Shown: positions 43,290-54,278 of the stretch, one piece after another
Layout of the letters: each line of letters opens with the position of its first letter
Position numbering within the stretch: the stretch's first letter is position 1
NCBI RefSeq assembly: GCF_007988965.1
Contig: NZ_BJVD01000001.1
Location: forward strand, 434,001 to 498,000
Length of the DNA: 64,000 nt
Direction of reading: 5' to 3'
Origin: Rummeliibacillus stabekisii
GTDB lineage: Bacteria > Bacillota > Bacilli > Bacillales_A > Planococcaceae
The notes under the pieces: generated by a model
The model's database searches: none
What the model was told of the DNA's origin: nothing
What the model saw: the letters and a program-made list of their open reading frames with translations, nothing else
Translations under genes and position numbers: made by a program

Positions 43290-43576
43290 TCCATTGCTCC
43301 TTTTTCTTATTAGGTATGTGAAACTTTTGCCATGACATTTTTAAACCGTAATACTCGTTTTTGCTATTGAAAAATCCCTCTATTTATAACTAATTAGCTC
43401 TCCCTTAATAATACAATAAAATATTCTTATAATTATATATAATTTTATAAATTTCAAATTATGGTATATAAATACTTTAAGACTTGTTAGACTAAATGAA
43501 ACAATTAATGTAGGCATGATTTATTTTAATCTTTTAAATATAAAGTATATGATGAGGGATTAAAGGAGAGAACATA

Positions 43577-43891
43577 ATGGGGAGTATGTTAAAGATAGCA
43601 ATTTTCGGATATATAATATCGTTTTTTATAAGTGTAATTTACAGTCTAAAATTCCAATTCAGTAGAGAAAATCATAACGAGCAAGGCGAAAAAATATTGA
43701 ACATATCTTACAGAATTGCATTTCCATTAATTTTATTGGGCTGGTTTGTTATAGATTTAATCGATAGTTATGTTTTACCTTTTTCTTTAGAAAGCTATAA
43801 AACAGCTATATGGTTATTGGTAACTGGCACGTTTGTTGTTCATGCCTTATCTTTATTTATTTTAAAGAATATAAATACAGGCATAAGGTAA
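43577..43891 (+). CDS. Small multi-pass membrane protein
   Basis: A 104-residue protein with three likely membrane segments (about residues 5-25, 46-65, 79-97) and a charged loop after the first (QFSRENHNEQGEK). AAAGGAGAG precedes the ATG. Terminator directly after the stop. No family or neighbour gives a clue to its role. Last gene of the accessory block before recO. Confidence 0.6.
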   Translation: MGSMLKIAIFGYIISFFISVIYSLKFQFSRENHNEQGEKILNISYRIAFPLILLGWFVIDLIDSYVLPFSLESYKTAIWLLVTGTFVVHALSLFILKNINTGIR

Positions 43892-43896
43892 TTATG

Positions 43897-43936
43897 AAAA
43901 AAAAGAGTCATTCCTACAAAGAGTGACTCTTTTTTT
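43897..43936. terminator. Bidirectional terminator before recO
   Basis: AAAAGAGTCA / TGACTCTTTT with an 11-13-base loop, A run before and T run after. Confidence 0.85.
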
Positions 43937-43976
43937 ATATAACAAATAAATTCAATAATCTCTAAGCATTCAGCAT

Positions 43977-44804
43977 TTATTCATTATCCTCATCAGTTTG
44001 TAATGCTTTATCAGGCTGACCCTCATCCGGTTTTTCACTGTCCATATGCTTATTAAATAACAATGGCGTTCGTTCTAATTGTTCAATAAAAGAGCGGCTC
44101 TTAAAACGCATGCCTGTTTGTTCTTCATAAATGGTCGTCACAATTTTACGGATAAATTGCTTTGTCTCTTTTTTTAATGTCAGTTTACCAATTTGGTCGA
44201 TCGGTACTGTATAGAACATGCGTATGAGTTTAACCTGTGTTGGCGTTAGTCGAATGAGATACGGATCTAGACGAAAACACCGATGGCATAGAAATCCACC
44301 TTGAGAAAAGGAAAAAGCAAATTCCCCTTCCACTGCTCCGCAGCTAGCACAAGCATGTAATACTGGCTGTACGCCTGTATAGGGAAGCATTTTCCACTCC
44401 ACAAACATGGCAATCGATTCAGGATCGTAACCTTCCTCAATCGCATGGAGAGCTTGCACCATAATATCGAATGCATAAGGCTCTGGACGGTCTGATTCAA
44501 TCAGTCGGTCGATGATTTCAACTACATAGCTTGCATAAGCTGTAGCTGTGATATCTTCTTGTATATGACGCATGCTTTCAAGTGGTTCTCCTTGCTGCAA
44601 AGTACCCATACCCCGACCTTGTTGAATCATGAAAATACCATGAACAAATGGTTGGCTAATGGCAGCTAAACGGCTTTGCGGCTTTTTTGCTCCCCTTGCC
44701 ATAGCTGCTGTTTTGCCAACTTCCCTTGTCATAATAGTTACTACTTTATTTGTTTCTCCGTATGCTTTGGTTTTTAAGACAATCCCTTCCCATTTGTTCA
44801 GCAA
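43977..44804 (-). CDS. recO: DNA repair protein RecO
   Basis: A 275-residue recombination mediator that helps RecA load on SSB-coated gapped DNA. The OB-fold N-terminus has GIVLKTKAYGETNKVV, and the zinc site is HACASCG … GFLCHRCF. The C-terminus is a charged tail. Gene order era-recO matches B. subtilis, but the small yqzL gene that lies between them there is absent; the gap is only 21 bases. In B. subtilis the glycyl-tRNA synthetase genes follow recO; here they are 30 kb away. Confidence 0.93.
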   Translation of the reverse strand: MLNKWEGIVLKTKAYGETNKVVTIMTREVGKTAAMARGAKKPQSRLAAISQPFVHGIFMIQQGRGMGTLQQGEPLESMRHIQEDITATAYASYVVEIIDRLIESDRPEPYAFDIMVQALHAIEEGYDPESIAMFVEWKMLPYTGVQPVLHACASCGAVEGEFAFSFSQGGFLCHRCFRLDPYLIRLTPTQVKLIRMFYTVPIDQIGKLTLKKETKQFIRKIVTTIYEEQTGMRFKSRSFIEQLERTPLLFNKHMDSEKPDEGQPDKALQTDEDNE

Positions 44805-44825
44805 TTGTCCTCACTTCCTAGTCGT

Positions 44826-46490
<1,665 letters not shown>

Positions 46491-46510
<20 letters not shown>

Positions 46511-46979
46511 CGCGAGTCAAACCGAATGAATTTAAAATCTCATCTTGTTTACCAAACATTACGCGCTCATCTTCAGGATTCATATGGTCATAACCAAGCA
46601 AGTGCAAGAAACCATGAACAGCAAGGAAGCCTAGTTCACGCTCAAAAGAATGTCCATACTCCTCTGCTTGTTCAATTGTCCGGTCGGTTGAAATAATGAT
46701 ATCTCCTAACACGCGAGGCATACCTTCCGCAATGATTGGTGTTTCTCCCTCGCCTATTTCTTCTAAAGCAAAAGAAATAACATCTGTCGGTGCATCCTTT
46801 TGACGATAGGTACGATTAATTTCATGGATCGCTTCATTAGTAACAAATGTTACTGATAATTCAGCCTCATCCTCAATCGCTAATATCTTTGCAGCGTGCT
46901 GCAATAGTTTTTCAACCAATTCAATATCTTTTTCTTTTACTTTTTCTGTTTCATCTAAAAAGTCGATGTTCAAGCTCAT
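46491..46979 (-). CDS. ybeY: rRNA maturation endoribonuclease YbeY
   Basis: A 162-residue metal-dependent endoribonuclease acting in 16S rRNA 3' processing and ribosome quality control. The zinc motif [11 protein letters not shown] (HxxxHxxxxxH form) lies at about residues 123-133, with conserved [16 protein letters not shown] upstream. Located between pgpH and dgkA as in B. subtilis (yqfG). ATG preceded by GAGGAGATAACAT. Confidence 0.94.
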
Positions 46980-46995
46980 ATGTTATCTCCTCATC

Positions 46996-49110
46996 TTATT
47001 CTGGCTTCGGGTATTCAATTCTCGAGTGGAAGATCCCTTTTAATGTTTCACAAAATACATGTTCAATTCGTTGCAACTCACGAAGGGATATATCACATTC
47101 ATCAAACTGGCCGTCTTGTAATTTGTCTTGGATAATACTGTGGATCAGCTGTTGAATAGCATCAGCAGTTGGATTTTTCATCGAACGCACTGCTGCCTCT
47201 ACACTATCTGCTACGCTTATTATAGCAATTTCTTTCGTTTGTGGCTTCGGTCCTGCATAACGATAGTCCGCTTCATTCACATCAGGGTTTTCTTTCTTCT
47301 CCTTATAATAGAAGAACTTCACTAAGCTTGTCCCATGATGTTGTCTTGCAATGTCGACAATTTCTTTTGGCATTTTATGCTTTTCTAATATTTTAACACC
47401 ATCTTCTACATGGGCGATAATAATATCTTTACTTGTTACTGCCGGCAAGTTATCATGCGGATTGCTGCCCATCTGGTTTTCAACAAAAAAGCCTGGCCTT
47501 CTTGTTTTACCAATGTCATGATAATAGCATCCGACACGAGCTAAAAGACCATTCGCCCCCACTTCTTCACAGGCAGCATCAGCTAAATTTGCAACCATTA
47601 CACTGTGATGATATGTGCCTGGTGTTTCGACTAAAATTTTCTTGAGCAATGGATGGTTTGGATTGGAAAGCTCCACTAGCCTATAAGTCGACAACATACC
47701 AAAAGCTGATTCGACGAATGGCAATAAACCAAGCATTAAAGCACCAGATACAATAGCTGAAACAATGGCGGCACTTAGATAAAACAACAGTTCTTTCGGT
47801 CCATAATTCGACTGCGATAAAAGAAGATAAAATGCGATAAATGCAATATTCACACAAGCGACTCCCAAGCTTGTTGTCATTACGCTTGATCTTTTTCTAA
47901 CATTGCGCATAAAGTAAATACTCGCCAAACCGCTAAAAATAATGTAAAGCGAAACTTCCATTTGCAGTACAGAAGAATAGCCTTTTTGAAATATAATTCC
48001 TGCCACGGCTGCAGACATAATTGTTGCTAATATAGCAATACGCTCATTAATTAGGATACGGAACATCATAGGCAAAATAGTAGCCGGGAATAAAAAGCCT
48101 ACGATTACATCAAACTCGCTAGATATTAGGTTTAATAGTTTCATTACGATGATAGACGCCAAATAAATAATCATTGTAATCATAGCATGGCGCGTTTTAG
48201 TTTCCTTATCATCTCTCTCATGATATAAAGCAATATAAAAGAAAGCCATTTGCAATAAAACGAATAATGCTAATCCTAAAATTGGTTTTGGGGATTTTTG
48301 ATTAATCAGCATGCCTGTAATTTCTAATTGATGATAGACTTCACGGTCAATTAATTGGCCTTCCTGTACAATAATCTGCCCTTGTAGTATACGCGTTGGA
48401 TCAACATTTGCCTTCGCTTGTTCAATACGCTCTTTGGTCAACCTTCCGTCTCTTTTATCATTCGCAACTATCGACGACCTTGCGAGTGTAATGGCGATCG
48501 TACGAACAGCATCAGGTATCGAAAAGCTTCCTCTAACCGATCGCTCCACACTTCCCTTCGCATCAGTCAGTTGTTCTTCCCTAATCGGTTCTGCCATTTG
48601 CTTGCTAACAATTGAAACTAAGGCATCTTGCGTATTCTTTAAACCATCTTCATCCTGTGCAAGCAATGTGACAATTTCTTGTTCAGTCAACCTTACACTT
48701 GGTCCACTTTGATCAATTTTGTCTAGTTTTGCTCTTAATTTATTTATTTGATCCTCTTTTTTAGATTTTTTTGTTACTTTTTCAACCTTTTGCTTTGCTT
48801 CTATTATGTAATCAAAGGTAGTTTTCAACAGTGTTACTTGATTCTTCCCTATTTCTGTTGAAAAGGTATAGACAGGGTTTACTTCAGATGCAATTCTTTC
48901 TCGATCTGCTTCTGTCTTTTCGGTATCCTCTACCGTTTTGGCAGATCTTATTGTTTCAGGTGACAGCTGAAATAACTTTAGATCATAATGCTCTCCCTTT
49001 ATATCATTAACTGTCAAAGCAAATTGTAGAATGCCAGCTACTATTAACAGAATCGCTAAAAGTATAGGAAAACGTATATATCTGTTTAATGTCCGAATAA
49101 AATTACTCAT
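46996..49110 (-). CDS. pgpH: HD-domain membrane phosphohydrolase PgpH (c-di-AMP phosphodiesterase)
   Basis: A 704-residue protein: an N-terminal membrane segment, a long extracytoplasmic 7TMR-HDED domain (about residues 45-265), seven membrane helices (about 270-470) and a cytoplasmic HD domain. The HD motifs are YHHSVMVANLADAA and VGCYYHDIGK, then IIAHVEDGV and ARQHHGT. Homologues hydrolyse c-di-AMP to pApA. The ATG at 49110 with GGGAGG upstream is preferred over 49125. In B. subtilis this is yqfF, upstream of yqfG (ybeY), as here. Confidence 0.93.
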   Translation of the reverse strand: MSNFIRTLNRYIRFPILLAILLIVAGILQFALTVNDIKGEHYDLKLFQLSPETIRSAKTVEDTEKTEADRERIASEVNPVYTFSTEIGKNQVTLLKTTFDYIIEAKQKVEKVTKKSKKEDQINKLRAKLDKIDQSGPSVRLTEQEIVTLLAQDEDGLKNTQDALVSIVSKQMAEPIREEQLTDAKGSVERSVRGSFSIPDAVRTIAITLARSSIVANDKRDGRLTKERIEQAKANVDPTRILQGQIIVQEGQLIDREVYHQLEITGMLINQKSPKPILGLALFVLLQMAFFYIALYHERDDKETKTRHAMITMIIYLASIIVMKLLNLISSEFDVIVGFLFPATILPMMFRILINERIAILATIMSAAVAGIIFQKGYSSVLQMEVSLYIIFSGLASIYFMRNVRKRSSVMTTSLGVACVNIAFIAFYLLLSQSNYGPKELLFYLSAAIVSAIVSGALMLGLLPFVESAFGMLSTYRLVELSNPNHPLLKKILVETPGTYHHSVMVANLADAACEEVGANGLLARVGCYYHDIGKTRRPGFFVENQMGSNPHDNLPAVTSKDIIIAHVEDGVKILEKHKMPKEIVDIARQHHGTSLVKFFYYKEKKENPDVNEADYRYAGPKPQTKEIAIISVADSVEAAVRSMKNPTADAIQQLIHSIIQDKLQDGQFDECDISLRELQRIEHVFCETLKGIFHSRIEYPKPE

Positions 49111-49304
49111 TAAAGCGCCTCCCATCTAATATTACTATACCAATTAGGCAAAGATTTTCCAGCTTTATTTTGGTGATAAAGGATAATATATTAAAAAAAT
49201 TAAATAAATTTCCATTTAAATTAAATAGAGTTCCTTTCATCTAAATGAGCTCTCTTAGTGGTTGTGCGTTGCTTCATATAGCCTACTCCCATATTCATTA
49301 TAAA

Positions 49305-49334
49305 ATAAAAAAGAATGGTGGATTCACCATTCTT
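49305..49334 (-). terminator. Terminator, minus strand
   Basis: Minus strand: AAGAATGGTG, 4-base loop, CACCATTCTT followed by TTTTATTTT. It lies after the degraded gene remnant at about 49340-49640. Confidence 0.8.
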
Positions 49335-49339
49335 GATAT

Positions 49340-49640
49340 TTCTTGTTTTATGCTCTTTCAATTCCCCTTTTCATATCACTAACATTAGTGCTTACATTAA
49401 GCTAAACCAGTTACTGAAATTCAATACTCCCTATTTTAAATTTTTAATAACATTATCTATTCCTGGTGGACATTTTTATGATTCATCGATTGAAATCATG
49501 ACAAAGATAATTCCATATAAACACTCTCCTATTTTCTTATTACTGCCTTCAGATAGAATTTCAGCACTCTATTTCTTCATAACTTAATTTTTCTCCACTT
49601 TCATCAAAATCTTATCTTTCTTTATTTATGTATTTTTTCA
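49340..49640 (-). pseudogene. Possible decayed gene remnant
   Basis: On the minus strand, reading from about 49640: an ATG and short stretches with protein-like composition separated by stops and a frame change (MKKYINKER, then DFDESGEKLSYEEIEC; after a frame shift EILSEGSNKKIGECLYGIIF, then CPPGIDNVIKNLK and GVLNFSNWFSLM). A good terminator follows directly. This looks like a small gene that has lost its frame by point mutation; the family was not recognised, and it may instead be chance. The rest of 49111-49726 holds nothing else recognised. Confidence 0.3.
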
Positions 49641-49726
49641 TGTCCTTACATTGAGTAATTAACCTATAGGCACATTTGTGTCAAAAAAGTCATAAGATAT
49701 AAAAATAAAGAAAAGACTCGAGGTGT

Positions 49727-50371
49727 ATGATGACTTACAATTCTTTACAATATATTGCAATAGGTGATTCCCTTACTGCTGGAATCGGCATCCCTTTCCT
49801 CAATTCAGGATTCCCAGAGTTTTATAGAAAACTGAGTGAGCATACATTGGAAAAGCGTATTTATCTTCACAAATTCGGAAAGTCTGGCGCAACCACAGGA
49901 GATATATTAAATATGCTCGATTCCCCAACTGTTGGAAGAGCTATTAAGTGCGCAAACATTATCACGATTACAGCAGGTGGAAATGATTTAATTAATGCAG
50001 CAAAGAATCTTCTAAGGCATAATGACAAAGAAAGTGTGATTCATGCGATGCAACAATCTCAAGAGAATTACTCTAAAATCATCAAAAAAATCCAGATAAT
50101 AGATAAAGAAAATCCATCTATCCTGAGATTAATGAACTTATATAACCCATTTCCTCATATACCAGTGGCGGATGAAGCAATAAAAACATTTAACATCGCC
50201 ATTTCAAGATTCGCAAAACAAAAGAATATCAAAGTGGCAGATGTCTATCATGTCTTTAGCGGTAAGGAAAAGGCGCTCTTATCAAAAGATGGAGTTCATC
50301 CTAACCAAGAGGGCTATCATCAAATGGCTTTAACTTTTTCTAAGCTTGGCTATGCACCTCTAGAGTATTGA
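49727..50371 (+). CDS. SGNH/GDSL-type lipase or esterase
   Basis: A 214-residue SGNH hydrolase without signal peptide. Block I IAIGDSLTAGIG (catalytic Ser), block II Gly in FGKSGATTGD, block III TAGGNDLINAA (oxyanion Asn), block V DGVHPNQEGYHQMA (catalytic Asp and His). Deacylates an ester of unknown type. ATG at 49727 or 49730; GAGGTG lies just upstream and favours the second slightly. It is a single gene inserted between pgpH and phoH, against the direction of its neighbours. Confidence 0.88.
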   Translation: MMTYNSLQYIAIGDSLTAGIGIPFLNSGFPEFYRKLSEHTLEKRIYLHKFGKSGATTGDILNMLDSPTVGRAIKCANIITITAGGNDLINAAKNLLRHNDKESVIHAMQQSQENYSKIIKKIQIIDKENPSILRLMNLYNPFPHIPVADEAIKTFNIAISRFAKQKNIKVADVYHVFSGKEKALLSKDGVHPNQEGYHQMALTFSKLGYAPLEY

Positions 50372-50378
50372 ATTCCAG

Positions 50379-50415
50379 AAAAAAAGAGTAGCGAGAGATT
50401 CGCTACTCTTTCTTA
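50379..50415. terminator. Bidirectional terminator
   Basis: AAAAGAGTAGCGA / TCGCTACTCTTT with a 5-base loop between the convergent SGNH and phoH genes; A and T runs on both sides. Confidence 0.9.
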
Positions 50416-51369
50416 TTTTTGTTGTTCATATGCTTGGATAATCTTTGCAACAAGTGGATGTCTCACTACATCAGCTTGCTCTAGAAACTTAATTTCAACA
50501 TCTTTTACATAGCGCAATGTTTTTTCAGCGCTGATGAGACCTGACTTAGCACCGTGAGGTAAATCAATTTGTGTCTCGTCTCCTGTAATAACCATCTTGG
50601 AGCCAAATCCTAAACGAGTAAGGAACATTTTCATTTGTGCTTCTGTTGTATTTTGTGCTTCATCTAAAATCACAAACGCATCATCCAGTGTTCTGCCTCT
50701 CATATAGGCAAGAGGTGCGATTTCAATGGTGCCACGTTCAATCATACGGGCAGTTTGTTCAGCACCTAAAACATCATGCAATGCATCGTAGAGAGGCCTT
50801 AAGTATGGATCTACCTTTTCTTTCAAATCGCCTGGCAAGAAACCTAAACTTTCTCCAGCCTCAACAGCTGGTCTTGTTAGAATAATACGTTTTACATGCC
50901 CATTTTTTAAAGCTTGTGTCGCCATCACGACAGCTAAATATGTTTTACCTGTACCAGCTGGCCCTATACAAAAAACTAAATCCTTATGGCGAATCGCTTG
51001 GATATATTCTCGCTGGCCGATGGTTTTAGCACGGATAATCTTTCCTTTTGTATTGCGGCCAATCGCCTCATCATATAGCTCAGAAAAGTACTCCATTGTA
51101 CCACTTTTGGACATTTCAAGAGCTGAGACTACATCACGTTGATTGATATTTATACCTTTACGGATCACTTTCAGCAACTGTTCAACTAACTCACTTGCTT
51201 GTTGTTTATTTTCTTCATCACCGACAATGACAATACTGTCACCACGGGTAATCATTTGGATTTGAAAAGCTTCTTCGATTAATTTCAAATTGGCATCCGA
51301 TATGCCAAGTAGCATGACTGCTTCATTCGGATCTTGCATTTTGAGTTGGATCGGTTGTTGTTCTGTCAT
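50413..51369 (-). CDS. phoH: PhoH-like ATPase
   Basis: A 318-residue P-loop ATPase of the PhoH family. Walker A GPAGTGKTYLAV (about residues 134-145), Walker B FVILDEAQNTT, sensor GDETQIDLPHG, and a KH-like N-terminal region. Probably an RNA helicase-like or ATPase factor linked to YbeY and ribosome maturation, given its neighbours. The ATG at 51369 lies seven bases after GGAG; it overlaps yqfD by 47 bases. Confidence 0.93.
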   Translation of the reverse strand: MTEQQPIQLKMQDPNEAVMLLGISDANLKLIEEAFQIQMITRGDSIVIVGDEENKQQASELVEQLLKVIRKGININQRDVVSALEMSKSGTMEYFSELYDEAIGRNTKGKIIRAKTIGQREYIQAIRHKDLVFCIGPAGTGKTYLAVVMATQALKNGHVKRIILTRPAVEAGESLGFLPGDLKEKVDPYLRPLYDALHDVLGAEQTARMIERGTIEIAPLAYMRGRTLDDAFVILDEAQNTTEAQMKMFLTRLGFGSKMVITGDETQIDLPHGAKSGLISAEKTLRYVKDVEIKFLEQADVVRHPLVAKIIQAYEQQK

Positions 51370-52489
51370 TCTCAATCTCCTTGGTTATCGCACTTTTTAC
51401 CGCAATATTCTCATTTATTAAAAATAAAACTTTCCCTTTTACTGTATCATTATCAATGGTAACATTCAAAAGTTTTTCTTTTTTGATGACTGTTTTCGGC
51501 GGCAAGTCCCGTAAATATTTTTGATGTAGCAAGGGAACAATCATATCTTCTACCGCATTCTTATCAAGTGTTACTTTTTTGTCAATCTGTTCTTGCTCAA
51601 TAGATACTTCACCTATTGAAGATAGCCATTTTGGTAAGTTAACGACCTTCCATTCATTTGGGCTCTTCTTTTCATTTGCCCATCTAAAATGATACGTTTT
51701 TTCACCCATTGTTCCGTATGTGATTTTTTGGGGCATAGTAAATGTTGACTCAATCCAATAATCCGCATACACTTCTCCATCTGCACCATAATAAATTGCT
51801 TTTTCACCTTGTTTTAAAATACCAGTTACTAAGAGGTCTCCTTTTTTTACTGCATCATTTTCATCGACTACTCGCTCTCCCCTTTGTAGATTAAAGTGTG
51901 TAATTACGCCACTTTTATTAGCATATAATTCACCTTTCATTGAACTCTTTTCTTCTTCTTGATCTACAGCTGGTGCATTTAATGGCTCAAAACTCATTTT
52001 GCTGCCTTTCCGATGGATATGAACCCATGAAAGGTCCCGATGTTTTGATAGGATATATTGCCGAATCACTGAATCGTCCGGTTTATCTTTTTTCATAATG
52101 GGGCCGTCTAAGTTTAAATCATGCAATGTTTCAGATAATTCATCTTCTTGCTCAGGAGTCGCATTGTCGATGGACACCTGCCAAATCCATTGTGAAAAGA
52201 AAAATGGTATGAAGAGCAAAATCAAAATGCCGGCAAATACAGTCCATTCTTTCCTTAAAATTTGATTATCATCTAAAGACTCAATGTGAAACGTAACACC
52301 GTATTGGTAACGCAATCTTCGAATCGTTTTTAGATGCTTCCGAATGGTTTCAAATCGGACTTCTTCTTCAGAAAGACGTAAATTTCTAAGTATAATATTA
52401 TTTTTAGTTAAAGCATTTAAGAAAGCTTCTACTTTCTTTGTGCGTTTTATGCAAATTTCTATCATACGATAATCTCTGCTTTTTTTCAT
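51323..52489 (-). CDS. yqfD: Sporulation protein YqfD
   Basis: A 388-residue protein of the sporulation YqfD family: a soluble N-terminal domain of about 88 residues, one membrane segment (FAGILILLFIPFFFSQWIW), and a long extracytoplasmic domain (about 110-380) with GVITHFNLQRGERVVDENDAVKKGDLLVTG, a SpoIVFA/HlyD-like biotinyl-lipoyl hairpin. In B. subtilis it is made in the mother cell (SigE) and needed for efficient sporulation. It follows yqfC by 5 bases, and overlaps phoH. Confidence 0.92.
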   Translation of the reverse strand: MKKSRDYRMIEICIKRTKKVEAFLNALTKNNIILRNLRLSEEEVRFETIRKHLKTIRRLRYQYGVTFHIESLDDNQILRKEWTVFAGILILLFIPFFFSQWIWQVSIDNATPEQEDELSETLHDLNLDGPIMKKDKPDDSVIRQYILSKHRDLSWVHIHRKGSKMSFEPLNAPAVDQEEEKSSMKGELYANKSGVITHFNLQRGERVVDENDAVKKGDLLVTGILKQGEKAIYYGADGEVYADYWIESTFTMPQKITYGTMGEKTYHFRWANEKKSPNEWKVVNLPKWLSSIGEVSIEQEQIDKKVTLDKNAVEDMIVPLLHQKYLRDLPPKTVIKKEKLLNVTIDNDTVKGKVLFLINENIAVKSAITKEIENDRTTTDPTQNARSE

Positions 52490-52494
52490 TATCC

Positions 52495-52734
52495 CTAATC
52501 CTCAATTCTGGTAAGCTCAATTTTTTTTACATTGCTCATATCAAGCGCCAATAATTCATCTCGGAGAAGATTGACATGAAATGAATCAGCTTCTATCTTT
52601 ATCTTAAAATTTTCATGAATGAATACCATTTGATGATCATGAATAGCTTCTAGCAATATATCCCCTCTGATTCGAATTCCCTGGAAGTTTTCGATTTCGA
52701 TCAGCGGCACTATTTGCAATAGCCTTTTCGACAT
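52495..52734 (-). CDS. yqfC: Sporulation protein YqfC
   Basis: A 79-residue protein: short beta-rich YqfC domain with VPLIEIENFQGIRIRGDILLE and a C-terminal part ending VKKIELTRIED. Paired with yqfD in all spore-formers and required for the forespore-mother cell programme. Shorter than the B. subtilis protein (about 93). The ribosome site GGAGG, six bases before the ATG, lies in the 3' arm of a strong hairpin-terminator, an unusual arrangement. Confidence 0.85.
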   Translation of the reverse strand: MSKRLLQIVPLIEIENFQGIRIRGDILLEAIHDHQMVFIHENFKIKIEADSFHVNLLRDELLALDMSNVKKIELTRIED

Positions 52735-52777
52735 AAAAAACCTCCTCTCTTTTTAGCATATGCTAGAAGGGAGGAGG
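52735..52777 (-). terminator. Terminator overlapping the yqfC ribosome binding site
   Basis: Minus strand: CCTCCTCCCTTCTAGCA pairs with TGCTAAAAAGAGAGGAGG around a 2-base loop, then six T and the ATG of yqfC. The GAGGAGG arm is also the SD. It should end the floA-nfeD transcript and hide the SD in any read-through RNA. Confidence 0.85.
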
Positions 52778-52784
52778 TCATGTG

Positions 52785-53240
52785 TTATCTTTTAGATTTT
52801 GGTGGGCCTAAAATTTCAGCCATGATGATGGCATTTGCCATTTCATTTGTACTTTGTGGAAATTTGAAACCGGTTGATTTCTTATCAACTGTTTTCTTTA
52901 TTTCTGTAGGTACAGTTGTGGTATGTTTATGCTTTTCAAAAATAGGATTTTGCGTTCTTCCTACCGATTGCCTTTCAATCAATTCCTGAGCTTTTGGCAA
53001 TGCCTTTTCAACCGTCTCTGCGGCACGCTTTTGCATACTCCTAGGCATCTTGCCTTCAAGCTCGCCAATCGCTTTACGTGTATATTCTTCTGCTTTTTGA
53101 CGCGTACGATTTGGTGTTGATGGATCAACACGCTTTATTTTTCGATTAATTGGAGGCGTTGTTTTTGAAGCATCATCATCTTTATTTTTGAAAAGGTAAC
53201 CCACCAGTGATGTAATAATCAAGAATATTAGTGCTTCCAT
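52785..53240 (-). CDS. Protein in the yqfB position, membrane-anchored
   Basis: A 151-residue protein with one N-terminal hydrophobic segment (ALIFLIITSLVGYLF) followed by a charged, mostly helical region and a conserved C-terminus SANAIIMAEILGPPKSKR-like (NEMANAIIMAEILGPPKSKR). It lies between floA and yqfC, as B. subtilis yqfB, which is about half this length. Role unknown; a link to the flotillin-NfeD membrane domain system is suggested by the operon. 23 bases separate it from floA. Confidence 0.6.
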   Translation of the reverse strand: MEALIFLIITSLVGYLFKNKDDDASKTTPPINRKIKRVDPSTPNRTRQKAEEYTRKAIGELEGKMPRSMQKRAAETVEKALPKAQELIERQSVGRTQNPIFEKHKHTTTVPTEIKKTVDKKSTGFKFPQSTNEMANAIIMAEILGPPKSKR

Positions 53241-53263
53241 TCAAAACGCTTCCTTTCAAAGGC

Positions 53264-54268
53264 TTAGCTTTCAGTAGATGAACCACCGTCATGTTGTTGA
53301 TTCATTTTGCCAATTGAATCACGCATCCCTGTATCAGCTTGGATGTTTTTATAATTCATGTAGTCCATAATACCGATGTTACCGGTTCTAAGCGCCTCTG
53401 CCATTGCCATCGGCACTTCTGCTTCTGCTTCTACTACTTTAGCTTTCATTTCTTGTACTTTCGCAATCATTTCTTGTTCGGATGCAACAGCCATAGCACG
53501 ACGTTCTTCCGCTTTCGCTTGTGCAATATTCTTATCCGCTTGGGCTTGCTCGATTTGAAGTTCTGCCCCAATATTTTTGCCTACATCTACGTCCGCGATA
53601 TCAATAGATAAGATTTCAAACGCAGTACCTGAATCTAAGCCTTTTGATAATACCGTTTGAGAAATGGAGTCAGGGTTTTCTAAAACTTCTGTATGACTTG
53701 TTGAACTACCGATAGTACTTACAATCCCTTCGCCAACACGAGCTACAATTGTTTCTTCACCCGCACCACCGACTAGACGTTCAATATTTGCTCGTACTGT
53801 AATACGAGCTTTTGCCTTTACTTCAATCCCATTCATTGCAACCCCTGCAATAAATGGCGTTTCAATAACTTTTGGATTTACAGACATTTGAACAGCTTCT
53901 AAAACATCACGGCCCGCTAGATCAATGGCTGCACAACGTTCAAAAGTAAGCGAGATATTCGCACGATGCGCTGCGATTAATGCATTTACAACACGGTCTA
54001 CATTACCACCTGCTAAATAATGGCTTTCCAATTGATTAATTGTAACAGGAAGTCCTGCTTTGTGGGCTTTAATGAGCGGGTTGACAATACGAGAAGGAAT
54101 AACCCGGCGCAGCCTCATACCAATTAATGTGAAAATGCTTACCTTAACGCCAGCTGCAAGGGCCGAAATCCATAGAGCAACTGGTACAAAAGTAAATAAA
54201 ATAATTAAAGCCAAAAAGACAACAACAATGCCGATAATTGTAAAGATAAAACTACCTGTAATGGCCAT
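53264..54268 (-). CDS. floA: Flotillin-like protein FloA
   Basis: A 334-residue membrane scaffold protein of the SPFH class. One hydrophobic segment near the N-terminus ([15 protein letters not shown]), a PHB-type region ([19 protein letters not shown]), and a coiled coil with repeated Glu-Ala ([18 protein letters not shown]). It organises membrane domains. The ATG at 54268 with AGGAGG upstream is chosen; 54307 would overlap nfeD. The gene follows nfeD by 10 bases; both are under a SigW promoter, as in B. subtilis yqeZ-yqfA. Confidence 0.95.
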   Translation of the reverse strand: MAITGSFIFTIIGIVVVFLALIILFTFVPVALWISALAAGVKVSIFTLIGMRLRRVIPSRIVNPLIKAHKAGLPVTINQLESHYLAGGNVDRVVNALIAAHRANISLTFERCAAIDLAGRDVLEAVQMSVNPKVIETPFIAGVAMNGIEVKAKARITVRANIERLVGGAGEETIVARVGEGIVSTIGSSTSHTEVLENPDSISQTVLSKGLDSGTAFEILSIDIADVDVGKNIGAELQIEQAQADKNIAQAKAEERRAMAVASEQEMIAKVQEMKAKVVEAEAEVPMAMAEALRTGNIGIMDYMNYKNIQADTGMRDSIGKMNQQHDGGSSTES

Positions 54269-54278
54269 TCTAATCCTC

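Noticed and set aside
49315-49587. 90-codon plus-strand ORF before the SGNH gene
   Set aside because: No RBS, hydrophobic chance composition, and it overlaps a terminator and a likely decayed minus-strand gene.
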